A stretch of 64,000 nucleotides of DNA from Sulfitobacter indolifex (GCF_022788655.1 NZ_CP084951.1:310001-374000); one strand, 5' to 3'; shown: positions 1 to 8,714, counted from the stretch's first letter. Numbers and translations: made by a program. Notes: generated by a model from the sequence alone, not told the origin.

Positions 1-468
1 ATCAACGGCGCGTGCACCGGCGGCGGCGGTTCCATCGCGGCGGCCTGCGACATCCGGATCGCGTCGGCCAGTCTTAAATACGGCTTTCCCATCGCACGCA
101 CGCTTGGCAATTGCCTCGCAGCGGGCAACCTTGCGCGACTGTCCGAGCTGATTGGGGCAGGGCGGGTTCGTGAGCTCATATTCACGGCACGTCTGATCGA
201 GGCGGACGAGGCGCTGCGTGTCGGGCTTGTCAGTGAAGTCCTGCCTGACGAAGCCAGCTTGATGGCGCGGGCGACTGCACTTGCTGACCACGTGGGGTCG
301 ATGGCCCCCCTGACCTTGCGCGCCACCAAGGAGGCCATGCGCCGCACCCGCGCGGCCACAAAAGTTGACGATTCCGACCTCATCACCATGTGCTACATGA
401 GCGACGATTTCCGCACCGGCATTGAGGCTTTCTTGGGCAAGCGCAAACCTGAGTGGACCGGCAAATGA
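1..468 (+). CDS. Enoyl-CoA hydratase/isomerase (crotonase) family protein, 5' truncated by window edge
   Basis: The reading frame is open from base 1 and ends in TGA at 466-468, giving the last 155 codons; the true start lies outside the window. The opening residues INGACTGGGGSIAAACDIRIAS are the crotonase glycine-rich oxyanion-hole loop and following helix (active-site half), followed by a GFPIARTLGN stretch and the usual C-terminal helical trimerisation part. The family hydrates or isomerises acyl-CoA thioesters in the cytoplasm. The stop overlaps the ATG of the CoA-transferase gene (ATGA), so the two are translationally coupled and probably act on the same acyl-CoA. The exact substrate cannot be read from the sequence. 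Confidence 0.9.
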   Translation: MNGACTGGGGSIAAACDIRIASASLKYGFPIARTLGNCLAAGNLARLSELIGAGRVRELIFTARLIEADEALRVGLVSEVLPDEASLMARATALADHVGSMAPLTLRATKEAMRRTRAATKVDDSDLITMCYMSDDFRTGIEAFLGKRKPEWTGK

Positions 469-1682
469 GCACCTCATCAGGACCGCTCAAGGGGCTCCGC
501 GTTATCGAGCTGGCGCATATCATGGCAGGGCCGGTATGTGGCATGATGTTGGCCGATATGGGCGCCGACGTGATCAAGGTCGAAAAACCGACTGGGGACG
601 ACAGCCGAAGGTTTGTCCCTCCGGAAATCGGAGGCGAAGCGGCCGCTTACATGATGATGAACCGCAACAAACGCGGCATCGCCCTCAATCTCAAAGATCC
701 CGAAGCGCTTGAGGTCCTACGCCGACTTCTGGCCGAAGCCGACGTGGTGATAGAGAACTACCGTAAAGGCACTATGGAAAAGCTGGGCCTCTCATACGAA
801 GAGCTGGCAAAAGTGAATCCGCGTCTGATCTATTGTGAGATTTCGGGGTTCGGTCGCACTGGCCCCTACGCCGACCGCAGAGGCTTTGATCTGATTGCGC
901 AAGGCATGGCTGGCCTGATGTCGATTACCGGAGAGGCACCCGGACGTCCGCCAGTAAAGGTCGCCGCGCCGATTTCTGATATCAACGCGGGCATCTTGGC
1001 GGCAATGGGAGTAAGCGCGGCCTATGCTAACGTGTTGCAGACAGGGCTCGGCCAGAAGGTAGACACCTCCCTGTTCGAGGCAGCGATCGTTCAAACTTAC
1101 TGGCAGTCCGCAATCGCTTTTGCCACCGGCAAGAAGCCTGAGCCGCTTGGATCTGCGCATCCCCTTAACGCACCGTATCAGGCGTTCCAGACCAGCGACG
1201 GCTGGATAAATGTAGGGGCCGCAAATCAGAGCAACTGGGAGCGGTTTCTGGGGGTGATCGGCGCACCGGAGCTAAATGACGATGCCAGGTTCGCGTCGAA
1301 TGCCGATCGCATACGCAATCTGCCTGCGCTGGTCGAAATCTTAAACGGATACCTTTCACAGGAGACAACCGAAACTTGGCTGGATCGCATGGAAAAGGCG
1401 GCGCTGCCGGCCGGACCGGTTAACGACATCCTGCAGATGCACGCGGATCCACAGGCACGGGCGCGCGACATGATCGTTGAATTGGATCACCCCACAGCCG
1501 GGAGAATTGAAACCTTGGGGCAGCCGGTGAAATTCAGCCGAACCCCCGGTAGCGTCGAACGCGCGTCTCCGCGACTGGGAGAGCATACAAGAGAAGTTTT
1601 GTCCGAACTCGGTTTCGACAGCGCAAAAATAGATGCCCTAATACAGTCAAAGGCAGTGGTTGCGGCCACTACATCATGCTGA
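465..1682 (+). CDS. CaiB/BaiF family (class III) CoA transferase
   Basis: A 405-residue protein, normal length for class III CoA transferases, which move CoA between carboxylic acids through an aspartyl-CoA intermediate. Visible family signatures: GLRVIELAHIMAGPVCGMMLADMGADVIKVE at the N-terminus (CoA-binding Rossmann part), NRNKRGIALNL, and RRGFDLIAQGMAG, in which Asp142 fits the catalytic aspartate. The ATG at 465 overlaps the stop of the upstream crotonase gene by ATGA; a GTG at 453 is in frame but would overlap further and is less likely. Together with the crotonase it suggests CoA-dependent breakdown of an organic acid. Substrate unknown. Confidence 0.93.
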   Translation: MSTSSGPLKGLRVIELAHIMAGPVCGMMLADMGADVIKVEKPTGDDSRRFVPPEIGGEAAAYMMMNRNKRGIALNLKDPEALEVLRRLLAEADVVIENYRKGTMEKLGLSYEELAKVNPRLIYCEISGFGRTGPYADRRGFDLIAQGMAGLMSITGEAPGRPPVKVAAPISDINAGILAAMGVSAAYANVLQTGLGQKVDTSLFEAAIVQTYWQSAIAFATGKKPEPLGSAHPLNAPYQAFQTSDGWINVGAANQSNWERFLGVIGAPELNDDARFASNADRIRNLPALVEILNGYLSQETTETWLDRMEKAALPAGPVNDILQMHADPQARARDMIVELDHPTAGRIETLGQPVKFSRTPGSVERASPRLGEHTREVLSELGFDSAKIDALIQSKAVVAATTSC

Positions 1683-1769
1683 TCGCGGCGCGCGCGAAAG
1701 GACAGCCAATGGATGCGCGACCCTACGCTGCGAACCCGCATATCGATGAACACAAGACAGGAAAACCCC

Positions 1770-2195
1770 ATGAACCTCAGCCTTGATCAGGCGCAAGCCA
1801 TCATAAAAAATTGCCTTGAATGGCGCAAATCAAACGACCTGAAGCCATTGACGATCGCTGTTCTGGACAGCGGTGGGTATTTGGTGGCGCTGGCAAGAGA
1901 AGACGGAACCAGCAATTTGAGGCCGGATATCGCTCAAGGCAAAGCGCGGGGAGCAGTGGCAATGGGGTTGGGATCGCGGGCGCTTTTCGAAAGAGCTAAG
2001 GCGGAACCGTTTTTCATTCAGGCAATGAATGCGCTATCGAACGGCTCACTGGTGCCGGTTGCCGGTGGCGTCCTGATCAAAAAGGATGGTGTCATTTTGG
2101 GATCGGTTGGCATTACGGGAGATAATTCAGACAACGACGAGGCTTGCGCAATTTCAGCGATTGAGAAGGCAGGTTTTGTCGCTGACGGTGGATGA
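1770..2195 (+). CDS. GlcG/HbpS family haem-degrading-like protein
   Basis: About 141 residues, typical for the GlcG/HbpS (DUF336) family. Visible signatures are the LSLDQAQAII start, the central IAVLDSGGYLVALAREDG segment and the C-terminal VAGGVLIKKDGVILGSVGITGDNSDNDEACA segment that family members share. HbpS binds and degrades haem and is often exported, but many GlcG proteins sit in catabolic operons with no known role; no signal peptide is visible here. The start at 1770 is chosen because AGGAAA precedes it and the homologous region begins there; an in-frame ATG at 1713 would add 19 residues of unlikely composition. Probably the last gene of the CoA-transferase cluster (87 bp gap). Confidence 0.85.
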   Translation: MNLSLDQAQAIIKNCLEWRKSNDLKPLTIAVLDSGGYLVALAREDGTSNLRPDIAQGKARGAVAMGLGSRALFERAKAEPFFIQAMNALSNGSLVPVAGGVLIKKDGVILGSVGITGDNSDNDEACAISAIEKAGFVADGG

Positions 2196-2411
2196 TAGGT
2201 TGTCGGTCCACCCCGCATAGAGGGCGGAGCAGGGCCGGCCCGTCGACGATGGAAAAAGATCAAAAAAAAGTTTGCACAGACATCCACTTTCGCCGGTACA
2301 ATTGTTGCTTACCTGATGTCTCAACCAGCATATAAGCCACCCTTGCCGCTTGAAATCCCCACCCGGTCTGTCAGATTGCCCGCGATATAATTAGGAATGG
2401 CAGAGGCTTTG

Positions 2412-2684
2412 ATGAAGACAGGAACATTTGTAATCGGGGCGGCCTTGCTGGCCGTCGCCGGATGTACGGTACCCGCAACAGCGCCGCAGGGCGTCTCTAC
2501 TCGGGTTGGCAATCTGCCGGAGTCTGTGGTGCGCCTTGCTGCGCCAAACCAAGATCTGACAACAGCGCGTTTGTTGCCCGAAGATGGTTGTTTTTGGTAT
2601 CAGCATAATGGCCCGGTTGAAACGACACTCGTGCCGCTGCGCGCGGTGGGCGGCAATCCGATCTGCACCAGAAGCCAAGCCTAA
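2412..2684 (+). CDS. Small predicted lipoprotein, function unknown
   Basis: A 90-residue protein beginning MKTGTFVIGAALLAVAGC, a short basic start, a hydrophobic stretch and a lipobox-like LAVAGC; the cysteine at about position 18 would be lipidated. The mature part (about 70 residues) contains GCFWYQHNGPVETTLVPLR and no domain I recognise. The ATG at 2412 has GAGG about six bases upstream, whereas the ATG at 2397 lies almost on top of AGGA. It is followed directly by a strong hairpin terminator, so it is probably a single-gene unit. Similar short lipoproteins are common hypotheticals in Rhodobacteraceae (recollection, not checked). Confidence 0.7.
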   Translation: MKTGTFVIGAALLAVAGCTVPATAPQGVSTRVGNLPESVVRLAAPNQDLTTARLLPEDGCFWYQHNGPVETTLVPLRAVGGNPICTRSQA

Positions 2685-2693
2685 AGAATTAAA

Positions 2694-2723
2694 GGGGACC
2701 GCTGTGAGGCGGTCCCCGTCTTT
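2694..2723 (+). terminator. Rho-independent terminator, probably bidirectional
   Basis: GGGGACCGC (2694-2702), six-base loop, GCGGTCCCC (2709-2717), then GTCTTTT. On the minus strand the stem is followed by TTTAATTCTTT, so it can also stop the convergent L,D-transpeptidase gene, which ends at 2733. Confidence 0.85.
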
Positions 2724-2732
2724 TGCCGCAGT

Positions 2733-3398
2733 TTAGCTACGTGCGACAACGCTTTCTTCTGCCGAATAGAGATAGGCCGTCGAGCCGGTCCGAACATTCG
2801 GGTAAAGTTGATTGATATGCGCCATAATCATCCGAACACAGCCCGAGCTTGCTCGGCCCCCGATGCTGCGGGCCTCAGGCGTGCCATGAATCCGCAGATA
2901 TGTGTCGCGGTTGCCTTGGAATAGATAGAGCGCGCGTGAGCCGAGCGGGTTTTCTGGACCGGGGTTAACACCGTCTTGAAGGCCGGCATAAAGCTCGGGG
3001 TCGCGCTTGATCATATTCTGGGTGGGCGTCCAATGCGGCCATTCCACCTTGCGTTTGATGGTATAGGTGCCCGGCTCATAGAGGTTCCCACGCGCAATCG
3101 CGACGCCATAGCGCATCGCGGTGCCACCCTCTTCGATGTGGTAGACATAGCGGGCGACGGCATCCACATGCACATCGCCAACGCGCAGGCTGTCGTTTGC
3201 GACAACACGCTGCGGCAAAAAGCGAGGATGCACGCCCCACGGATTGCTTGTGGCCGGATCAAAACCCGCGGGAGTGACCTGCGCGTCCCAAGCAGCCTTT
3301 TCAGCACCTGTTGGACGGGTGCGCGCCATCAGCGGCGTGGCGATGGCACTCGAAAACAGCGCGGTGGTTGTCTGGATGAAATGTCGTCTTGTCAGCAT
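2733..3398 (-). CDS. L,D-transpeptidase (YkuD domain), probably Tat-exported
   Basis: A 221-residue protein. The N-terminus MLTRRHFIQTTTALF resembles a twin-arginine signal (RRHFIQ) followed by a hydrophobic segment ending ATPLMA. The YkuD catalytic motif is complete: HGTPEARSIG (His about 171) and SSGCVRM (Cys about 187). Such enzymes act in the periplasm, forming 3-3 peptidoglycan cross-links or attaching proteins to peptidoglycan; the sequence does not say which. The start at 3398 puts the Tat motif at the N-terminus; an in-frame start at 3428 would place ten residues before it. Confidence 0.92.
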   Translation of the reverse strand: MLTRRHFIQTTTALFSSAIATPLMARTRPTGAEKAAWDAQVTPAGFDPATSNPWGVHPRFLPQRVVANDSLRVGDVHVDAVARYVYHIEEGGTAMRYGVAIARGNLYEPGTYTIKRKVEWPHWTPTQNMIKRDPELYAGLQDGVNPGPENPLGSRALYLFQGNRDTYLRIHGTPEARSIGGRASSGCVRMIMAHINQLYPNVRTGSTAYLYSAEESVVARS

Positions 3399-3799
3399 GT
3401 ATTCGCTCCGTAATTGCGTCACTGCCAAAAGGCAGAAGCATCTGCGTGTATGAAAGACTAACGGCCTGTCCCCGCTGTAGGTTCAAGGAAGAAGACACTT
3501 GCTAAAGAAATTGTGATTAAAACCACACGGTTTTGTGGGAAGTGCTGGGCCGGAAGAGAGTTTCGTTCGCTGGTCTAAGATAAACGAGCTGCCGCATTCA
3601 GTCGCGCCATGACCGATTTTGGAGGGCGGTACGGGAGAGCTGTGCGATCGTATATTCGGGCACTCGGCAAGGACCAACTGCGGGATCGCGGCCATGGCGT
3701 GGAGAGTGCCGACAGTGCCTCCTCAGATGGCGAATGGGCCTTTAATAATTAAACCTAAGTTAACTTTAGCCGGTCTCGGAACTGCGCTATTGTGCTGAA
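3399..3799. other. Intergenic region without a convincing gene
   Basis: About 400 bases between the divergent L,D-transpeptidase and sensor-kinase genes. No ORF here has a good start, a ribosome-binding site and a plausible protein. I see a small dyad, AAAACC-ACAC-GGTTTT, at 3519-3534 and an AT-rich stretch at about 3742-3768 just before the kinase gene that could hold its promoter. Nothing else is evident. Confidence 0.5.
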
Positions 3800-5197
3800 A
3801 TGTTGACAAGCCCTCAGAGCGTAACGCTCGACGCCAGCCATTTCGAACTGATTGAGGCGATGACCGACGAGGTGGTCATTCTTGACGCCACAGGCAGGAT
3901 TGTAGCCGTCAATACAGCATGGAAACTCTTCTGCGAAGAAAACGACGGGGACAGTGGGTCGCATTACATTGGGGCCAATTATTTCGACATCTGCACTGCG
4001 GCGGTGATGGATACTGTAGTACAGGCCGAAGCCGTCTTGGATGGACTTAAAAAAGCTTTGAAATCAGGTGCTTCCTATGAAGGGGAATACCCCTGCGATG
4101 GGCCGGGCGTGCGGCGTTGGTTTCAACTGAATGCCAACCGGATGACGATACAGGGTGCGCCTTGCTTGCTGCTTCAGCACCGCAACGTGACAACACGGCG
4201 CATGGCCCATGACGATATTGAACGGGCCCATGTGCAGGCCGAGACATTCGCAGCACTGGTCGCCACCACAGGCGAGGCGATCCTGACCTATGATCTGAAT
4301 GGCCGCATCATCAGCTGGAACCCGGCCGCTGAGCATCTTTACGGCTATACTGAGCAAGAGGCATTGGGCCAATCGGTTGAGATGCTTTATCCGGCGGATT
4401 GGTCGACATCCATCTTTTCGTACCGAGATCAGATCATCGCCGGCGCTCTGCGTCAGTTTGATGCGGTGCGCATCGCCAAAGATGGCACAAAGCGTCATGT
4501 GACCATCGCCTGTACGCCGATCAGAACGCTGTCGGGGGACATCGTCTCAATCTCTAACATCCACCATGATGTGACGGCCACACGCAAGGCCGAGGAGGTA
4601 CGCGATCTGGTGTCTCGGGAGGTCATTCACCGCGCAAAGAACATGCTGTCATTGGTCACGGCGATGCAGCGCCAAACTGCCAATTCCGCCACGTCGATGA
4701 TAGAGTTCAACAAGTCCTTCGGAGACCGCATTCAGGCGCTGGCCCGTTCGACCGATTTGCTGGTCGATGGGGGGTGGTCGTCTGTCGATCTTGAACAACT
4801 GGTCCGGGCTCAGTTAGATCCCTTCTCGTTCGGGCAGGACGACGTGGTTCATGTGGCTGGCCCTTCTGTTTCATTGGGTCCGCAGGCTTTGCAATTGATC
4901 GGTATGGCGCTGCACGAGCTTGCGACCAATTCCACCAAATACGGTGTCATGAGCGATGGATGCGGACGTATCGAATGTCGCTGGTCGCACGAAGAGACGG
5001 GTGGATTGCGCTTTCAATGGCGGGAAACGGGGATCACGCTTGATCCTTCCCTTAACAAGGCGTCAGGCTTTGGCAGTAAAGTTCTTTCGGTGCTGGCGCC
5101 TGCCATGGTCGATGGGGCTGCAAAGACTGAAACCAGCGAAGATACACTGACCTGGACAGTCACGATCCCATCCGGCCATTTGGGCAACACTGCCTGA
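3800..5197 (+). CDS. PAS-PAS sensor histidine kinase of the HWE family
   Basis: A 465-residue soluble kinase with no membrane segment. Two PAS domains can be seen, roughly residues 15-120 (VVILDATGRIVAVNTAWK) and 145-265 (ILTYDLNGRIISWNPAAEHLYGY). The kinase core has the H-box EVIHRAKNMLSLV (His277), the N-box ALHELATNSTKYG (residues 370-382) and a WRE motif (FQWRETG), which together are diagnostic of HWE kinases, common in alphaproteobacteria and often linked to light, redox or general stress sensing. The first PAS lacks an obvious NCRFLQ flavin motif, so it is probably not a LOV domain. No response regulator is adjacent; it is an orphan kinase and its input is unknown. Confidence 0.9.
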   Translation: MLTSPQSVTLDASHFELIEAMTDEVVILDATGRIVAVNTAWKLFCEENDGDSGSHYIGANYFDICTAAVMDTVVQAEAVLDGLKKALKSGASYEGEYPCDGPGVRRWFQLNANRMTIQGAPCLLLQHRNVTTRRMAHDDIERAHVQAETFAALVATTGEAILTYDLNGRIISWNPAAEHLYGYTEQEALGQSVEMLYPADWSTSIFSYRDQIIAGALRQFDAVRIAKDGTKRHVTIACTPIRTLSGDIVSISNIHHDVTATRKAEEVRDLVSREVIHRAKNMLSLVTAMQRQTANSATSMIEFNKSFGDRIQALARSTDLLVDGGWSSVDLEQLVRAQLDPFSFGQDDVVHVAGPSVSLGPQALQLIGMALHELATNSTKYGVMSDGCGRIECRWSHEETGGLRFQWRETGITLDPSLNKASGFGSKVLSVLAPAMVDGAAKTETSEDTLTWTVTIPSGHLGNTA

Positions 5198-5351
5198 GAT
5201 TGGTTGTGACAGCCGCGCCTGTCGTTGCGCGCGGTCTGTAGGCAATCTGTTCTCCTGTGTAACTAATTTCGCGATTTACGGAACTCTCCCACGCTGGAAA
5301 CCTGTTTCTTCTTCAGGAGCGCTACCCCGAACGCGAGAATTGGAGAATATG

Positions 5352-6110
5352 ATGGCCGATGGACATGGCAAGACCGCGACCCTGTACCGTATGGTGATGG
5401 AACAGCACCTCTGCCCCTACGGATTGAAATCGAAAGACCTGTTAGAACGGCAGGGCTATAACGTTGTTGACAATCACCTCACCACCCGTGAGCAGACAGA
5501 CGCCTTCATGGCGAAAGAAGGGGTCGAAACCACGCCGCAGACCTTTATCGACGGTGCGCGGATCGGCGGGTACGAAGATCTACGCGTACACTTTGACTTA
5601 GATAAACCCAAAGATGAACAATCAGACACAAGCTATCAGCCGGTAATCGCGATCTTCGGTGTGGCTTTCCTAATGGCTCTGGGCCTGTCTTGGTACGCCT
5701 TCGGAAACATCCTTACGCTGCGCGCGTTTGAATGGTTCATCTCGATCTCGATGTGTTTCCTCGCTGTGCAAAAGCTGCAGGACATCGAGAGTTTTTCGAC
5801 GATGTTTTTAAACTATGACCTGCTGGCGCAGCGTTGGGTACCCTATGGAAAGGTCTATCCATTTGGCGAGGCTTTGGCAGGTATCTTGATGACTGCAGGC
5901 GCGCTGACGTGGCTGTCGGCCCCTGTCGCACTCGTTATCGGCGGGATCGGCGCGGTGTCGGTGATCAAAGCGGTCTATATCGACAAGCGCGAGCTTAAGT
6001 GTGCCTGTGTCGGCGGGTCGAGCAATGTGCCGCTGGGGTTTGTCTCGCTTACCGAGAATGTCATGATGGTTGTCATGGGGATCTGGATGCTGATCAAGGT
6101 CTACGGCTGA
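5352..6110 (+). CDS. Glutaredoxin-MauE fusion membrane protein
   Basis: About 252 residues. Residues 8-85 form a glutaredoxin domain with a CPYG active site (Cys21, the usual second cysteine replaced by glycine) and the TTPQTFIDGARIGGYEDL glutathione-binding half. After a short linker come about four membrane helices, about residues 98-250, resembling MauE/DoxX-type redox membrane proteins, with a CACVGG cysteine pair near the last helix. The architecture suggests thiol transfer between cytoplasm and membrane or periplasm, but the substrate is unknown. Start: ATGs at 5349 and 5352 are both possible; 5352 has better spacing from GGAGA. Transcribed alone, ahead of tRNA-Pro on the other strand. 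Confidence 0.85.
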   Translation: MADGHGKTATLYRMVMEQHLCPYGLKSKDLLERQGYNVVDNHLTTREQTDAFMAKEGVETTPQTFIDGARIGGYEDLRVHFDLDKPKDEQSDTSYQPVIAIFGVAFLMALGLSWYAFGNILTLRAFEWFISISMCFLAVQKLQDIESFSTMFLNYDLLAQRWVPYGKVYPFGEALAGILMTAGALTWLSAPVALVIGGIGAVSVIKAVYIDKRELKCACVGGSSNVPLGFVSLTENVMMVVMGIWMLIKVYG

Positions 6111-6163
6111 GCGGTTCCAGGGTGATTTGGGGCGCAGGCGCAGGGTGCGATAAGGGGGGTATC

Positions 6164-6240
6164 TGGTCGGGCTGAGAGGATTCGAACCTCCGACCCCCTG
6201 CTCCCGAAGCAGGTGCGCTACCAGGCTGCGCTACAGCCCG
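6164..6240 (-). tRNA. tRNA-Pro (anticodon CGG)
   Basis: On the minus strand a 77-base cloverleaf starts CGGGCTGTAGCGCAGCCTGG, has anticodon stem CCTGC/GCAGG around loop TTCGGGA (anticodon CGG), the T-loop GGTTCGAATCC and acceptor end CAGCCCG-A-CCA. The CCA is encoded. All arms pair well. Confidence 0.98.
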
Positions 6241-6332
6241 ACCGATGGGCGGCGCATAGCTGAGCTTAGCGGAATTGGCAATTGTTCAGCTAGATGGATT
6301 TGGCGTTATGCTGGGGGAAGCCGGGCGAAGAT

Positions 6333-6390
6333 GGGGCGCTGCCCCAGCAGCCTCTGGCTGCTTCCCCGCGGGTATTTAAGAAAGGATGAA
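6333..6390 (+). repeat. Dispersed intergenic repeat, copy 1 (two small hairpins plus GGTATTTAAGAAAGG tail)
   Basis: Composed of GGGGC-GCT-GCCCC (6333-6345), AGCAGCC-TCT-GGCTGCT (6346-6362) and a conserved tail GGTATTTAAGAAAGGATGAA (6371-6390). The tail recurs exactly at 27727-27746 and in degenerate form at 9585-9600. It lies just past the 3' end of leuB. Similar hairpin-plus-GGTATTT elements are, from memory, common in Rhodobacteraceae intergenic regions. Confidence 0.65.
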
Positions 6391-6429
6391 GCTGAGTGGG
6401 GCGGGGCATGAAAAACCCCGCCGCCTTTG

Positions 6430-7536
6430 TTAGAGGCTCGCGTCGAGCGCTTTGAGGATCGCGTCGCCCATTTCTTTGGTGGTGATGGGGGTGCCGTCTT
6501 CGGGGCCCATCAGGTCTGGGGTGCGGGCACCATCGGCGAGGGCTGTCTCGACTGCCTTTTCCAGACGGGCGGCTTCTTCGCCTTGATCGAAGGAGTAGCG
6601 CAGCGCCATGGCGAAGCTGAGGATGCAGGCGATTGGGTTGGCTTTGCCTTGGCCCGCGATGTCGGGCGCGGAACCGTGGACGGGCTCGTAAAGGGCTTTG
6701 GGGCGGCCATCGGCGTTGGGCGCGCCGAGGCTGGCGGAGGGCAGCATGCCGAGGCTGCCGGTTAGCATCGCGGCGCAATCGCTGAGGATGTCGCCAAAGA
6801 GGTTGTCGGTGACGATCACGTCGAACTGTTTAGGCGCGCGAACCAGCTGCATCGCGCCATTGTCGGCGTACATGTGGCTGAGTTCGATGTCGGGGTATTC
6901 GGCATCACGGACGCGCTGTGTGACTTCGCGCCAGAGAATGCCGCTTTCCATGACATTGGCTTTTTCCATCGAGCAGACCTTGCTGCTGCGGCGGCGGGCG
7001 AGCTCAAAGGCGGAGCGGGCGACGCGCTCGATCTCGCTTTCGGTGTAGCGCTGAGTGTTGATGCCGACGCGTTCGTTGCCTTCCTCAAAAATGCCGCGGG
7101 GTTCGCCGAAGTAAACGCCGGAGGTCAATTCGCGCACGATCATGATGTCGAGGCCGGCGACGATGTCTTTCTTCAGCGAAGAGAAATCGGCCAGCGCGTC
7201 AAAGCATTGTGCCGGGCGCAGGTTGGAAAAAAGGTCCATCTCTTTGCGCAGGCGCAGGAGGCCGCGTTCGGGTTTCACGGAGAAATCGAGATCGTCGTAT
7301 TTCGGGCCGCCGACGGCGCCCAAGAGCACCGCATCGACTTCGAGGGCGCGAGCCATTGTGTCATCGTGCAGGGGTGTGCCGTGTTTGTCATAGGCCGCAC
7401 CGCCGACCAAATCATGCTCTACGTCGAAGGCCAGATCGCGCTTTTCGCCGAACCAGTCGATGATGCGCGTGACCTGCGCCATGACCTCGGGGCCGATCCC
7501 GTCGCCGGGGAGGATGAGCAAGGATGGGTTGGCCAT
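6430..7536 (-). CDS. leuB: 3-isopropylmalate dehydrogenase
   Basis: A 368-residue enzyme, the normal length. It oxidises and decarboxylates 3-isopropylmalate with NAD+ in leucine synthesis. Visible signatures: [14 protein letters not shown] at the N-terminus, [32 protein letters not shown] with the substrate-binding arginine and tyrosine, and [30 protein letters not shown] with the metal-binding aspartates. The start at 7536 follows AGGAG; a longer frame from 7593 is unlikely. leuD and leuC lie upstream on the same strand but are separated by two unrelated genes, so this is a loose leucine cluster rather than a compact operon. Confidence 0.97.
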   Translation of the reverse strand: MANPSLLILPGDGIGPEVMAQVTRIIDWFGEKRDLAFDVEHDLVGGAAYDKHGTPLHDDTMARALEVDAVLLGAVGGPKYDDLDFSVKPERGLLRLRKEMDLFSNLRPAQCFDALADFSSLKKDIVAGLDIMIVRELTSGVYFGEPRGIFEEGNERVGINTQRYTESEIERVARSAFELARRRSSKVCSMEKANVMESGILWREVTQRVRDAEYPDIELSHMYADNGAMQLVRAPKQFDVIVTDNLFGDILSDCAAMLTGSLGMLPSASLGAPNADGRPKALYEPVHGSAPDIAGQGKANPIACILSFAMALRYSFDQGEEAARLEKAVETALADGARTPDLMGPEDGTPITTKEMGDAILKALDASL

Positions 7537-7604
7537 GGGAAACTCCTGAAAATACGGTTGCTGATGGGTAGCCTGCGGGTTCCGAAGGGTCAAGATAGCG
7601 GGGC

Positions 7605-8714
7605 TTAGCGGGTGAGATCGACCCAGACCAGCGCATGGCGGCTGGCGGTGTCGCCCTTGGGCCAGATCAGGCCTGCATCGACCACCTGCCAGTCGCGGGA
7701 GGGCAGTAGATAGTCGACGCGCATCGGGCCGGTTTGCGACCAGTTGACTGTGGGGTGGTCGGGCAGCGGGTCTTGTATGGAAGGGTGGGCCAGCAGGGTG
7801 GTGATGGCGTCGCCGCGCCCGTCACCGCGGGTTGGGTCAAGATTTGCATCGCCCAGTAGGATGAAGGGATGTGTCGGCGGGGTGCCGATCTCTCCGGCAA
7901 GGTGGTGGACCCAGAAGGCGGTTTCGTCGTGGTTGCGGCGGCCGTTGCGGTCTTCGGGGCCGTCGAAGACAGGCGGGGTGGCATGGTAGGTCAGCAGGGT
8001 GATGGAGCCATCCGGCAATTCAATAGGCAGCGACCAATGGCTGTTGGACGACAGGCGTTGTGTGGCATGGGCCTTGGCTCCGGCGAAGGGCGTGCCGTCG
8101 ATCATTGGGTAGAGAGAGCTGGGGAGGTCGCGCCAGATGAGGGTGCTGAAGTCCTGCAGGTCTTCTGTCAGGATCGGGTGGCGCGAGAGGATCGCCATGG
8201 CGCCTTGGCCAAAGAAGCGGCCATAGCCATGGGCGTCGCGCGGGCCGCCGAGCTTGCCGTCACCGTTCAGGTCGACACCGCTCTGACGGCCTGCGTTGGG
8301 TGGCGCGGCAAAGCGGTAGGGGTAGGGCGCGCCTGCGGCGGTGAGGGCATCGGCGAGGGCAGTGAGGGCGCTGAGTTCGAGATCGTAGTCGATGCCTTGC
8401 AGCACGATGATGTCGGGATTGGCGGCGGAGATGGTTTGCACCACCGAAGATACGCTTGGATCATCGCCGCGCAGGATGTCGCGCAGCAGAAGGCCCGGAC
8501 CTTTGCGCGAAAGCTCGGTGTTGAAGGTCGCGATGCGCAGCGGCTCGGCCTGTGCGATACTGGCCAGCAGCACCAGCGCTGGCAGCAGTAGGCGGATCAG
8601 GCGGCCTGCATATGCGCTTCGGCGTAGGCGCGGCGGCGTTTGTCGTGGATCATCTCGGCCACGCGCCCCATGGCGATGCCCCGCATGATCATACTGGCCG
8701 GAAGGAAAGCCCAT
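7605..8714 (-). CDS. Endonuclease/exonuclease/phosphatase family protein, secreted
   Basis: Up to 369 residues of the EEP fold. Motifs visible: [11 protein letters not shown] (first strand), [12 protein letters not shown] (metal-binding region), [16 protein letters not shown] and the final [11 protein letters not shown], which matches the catalytic SDHxL region. A hydrophobic segment [18 protein letters not shown] just before the domain looks like a signal peptide, so the enzyme probably acts in the periplasm or outside. The start is a problem: the only ATG preserving the signal (8714) lies 118 bp inside the upstream gene and adds 38 odd residues; a CTG at 8598-8600 that overlaps the upstream stop (CTGA) fits better but is a rare start. 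Nuclease or phosphodiesterase; substrate unknown. Confidence 0.8.
   Translation of the reverse strand: MGFPSGQYDHAGHRHGARGRDDPRQTPPRLRRSAYAGRLIRLLLPALVLLASIAQAEPLRIATFNTELSRKGPGLLLRDILRGDDPSVSSVVQTISAANPDIIVLQGIDYDLELSALTALADALTAAGAPYPYRFAAPPNAGRQSGVDLNGDGKLGGPRDAHGYGRFFGQGAMAILSRHPILTEDLQDFSTLIWRDLPSSLYPMIDGTPFAGAKAHATQRLSSNSHWSLPIELPDGSITLLTYHATPPVFDGPEDRNGRRNHDETAFWVHHLAGEIGTPPTHPFILLGDANLDPTRGDGRGDAITTLLAHPSIQDPLPDHPTVNWSQTGPMRVDYLLPSRDWQVVDAGLIWPKGDTASRHALVWVDLTR

Noticed and set aside
2230..2241. GGGCCGGCCC palindrome after the GlcG gene
   Set aside because: No U-run and no partner elements; GC-rich palindromes of this size are expected by chance.
3483..3695. 70-codon minus-strand ORF in the 400-base gap
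   Set aside because: No signal, domain or ribosome-binding site; Ser/Pro/Cys-rich composition.
3777..3805. GGAAC resembling the first half of an EcfG (general stress) promoter before the HWE kinase
   Set aside because: No CGTT at the required spacing.
6874..7608. 244-codon plus-strand ORF opposite leuB
   Set aside because: Antisense of a clear LeuB; alanine/phenylalanine/aspartate-rich shadow.
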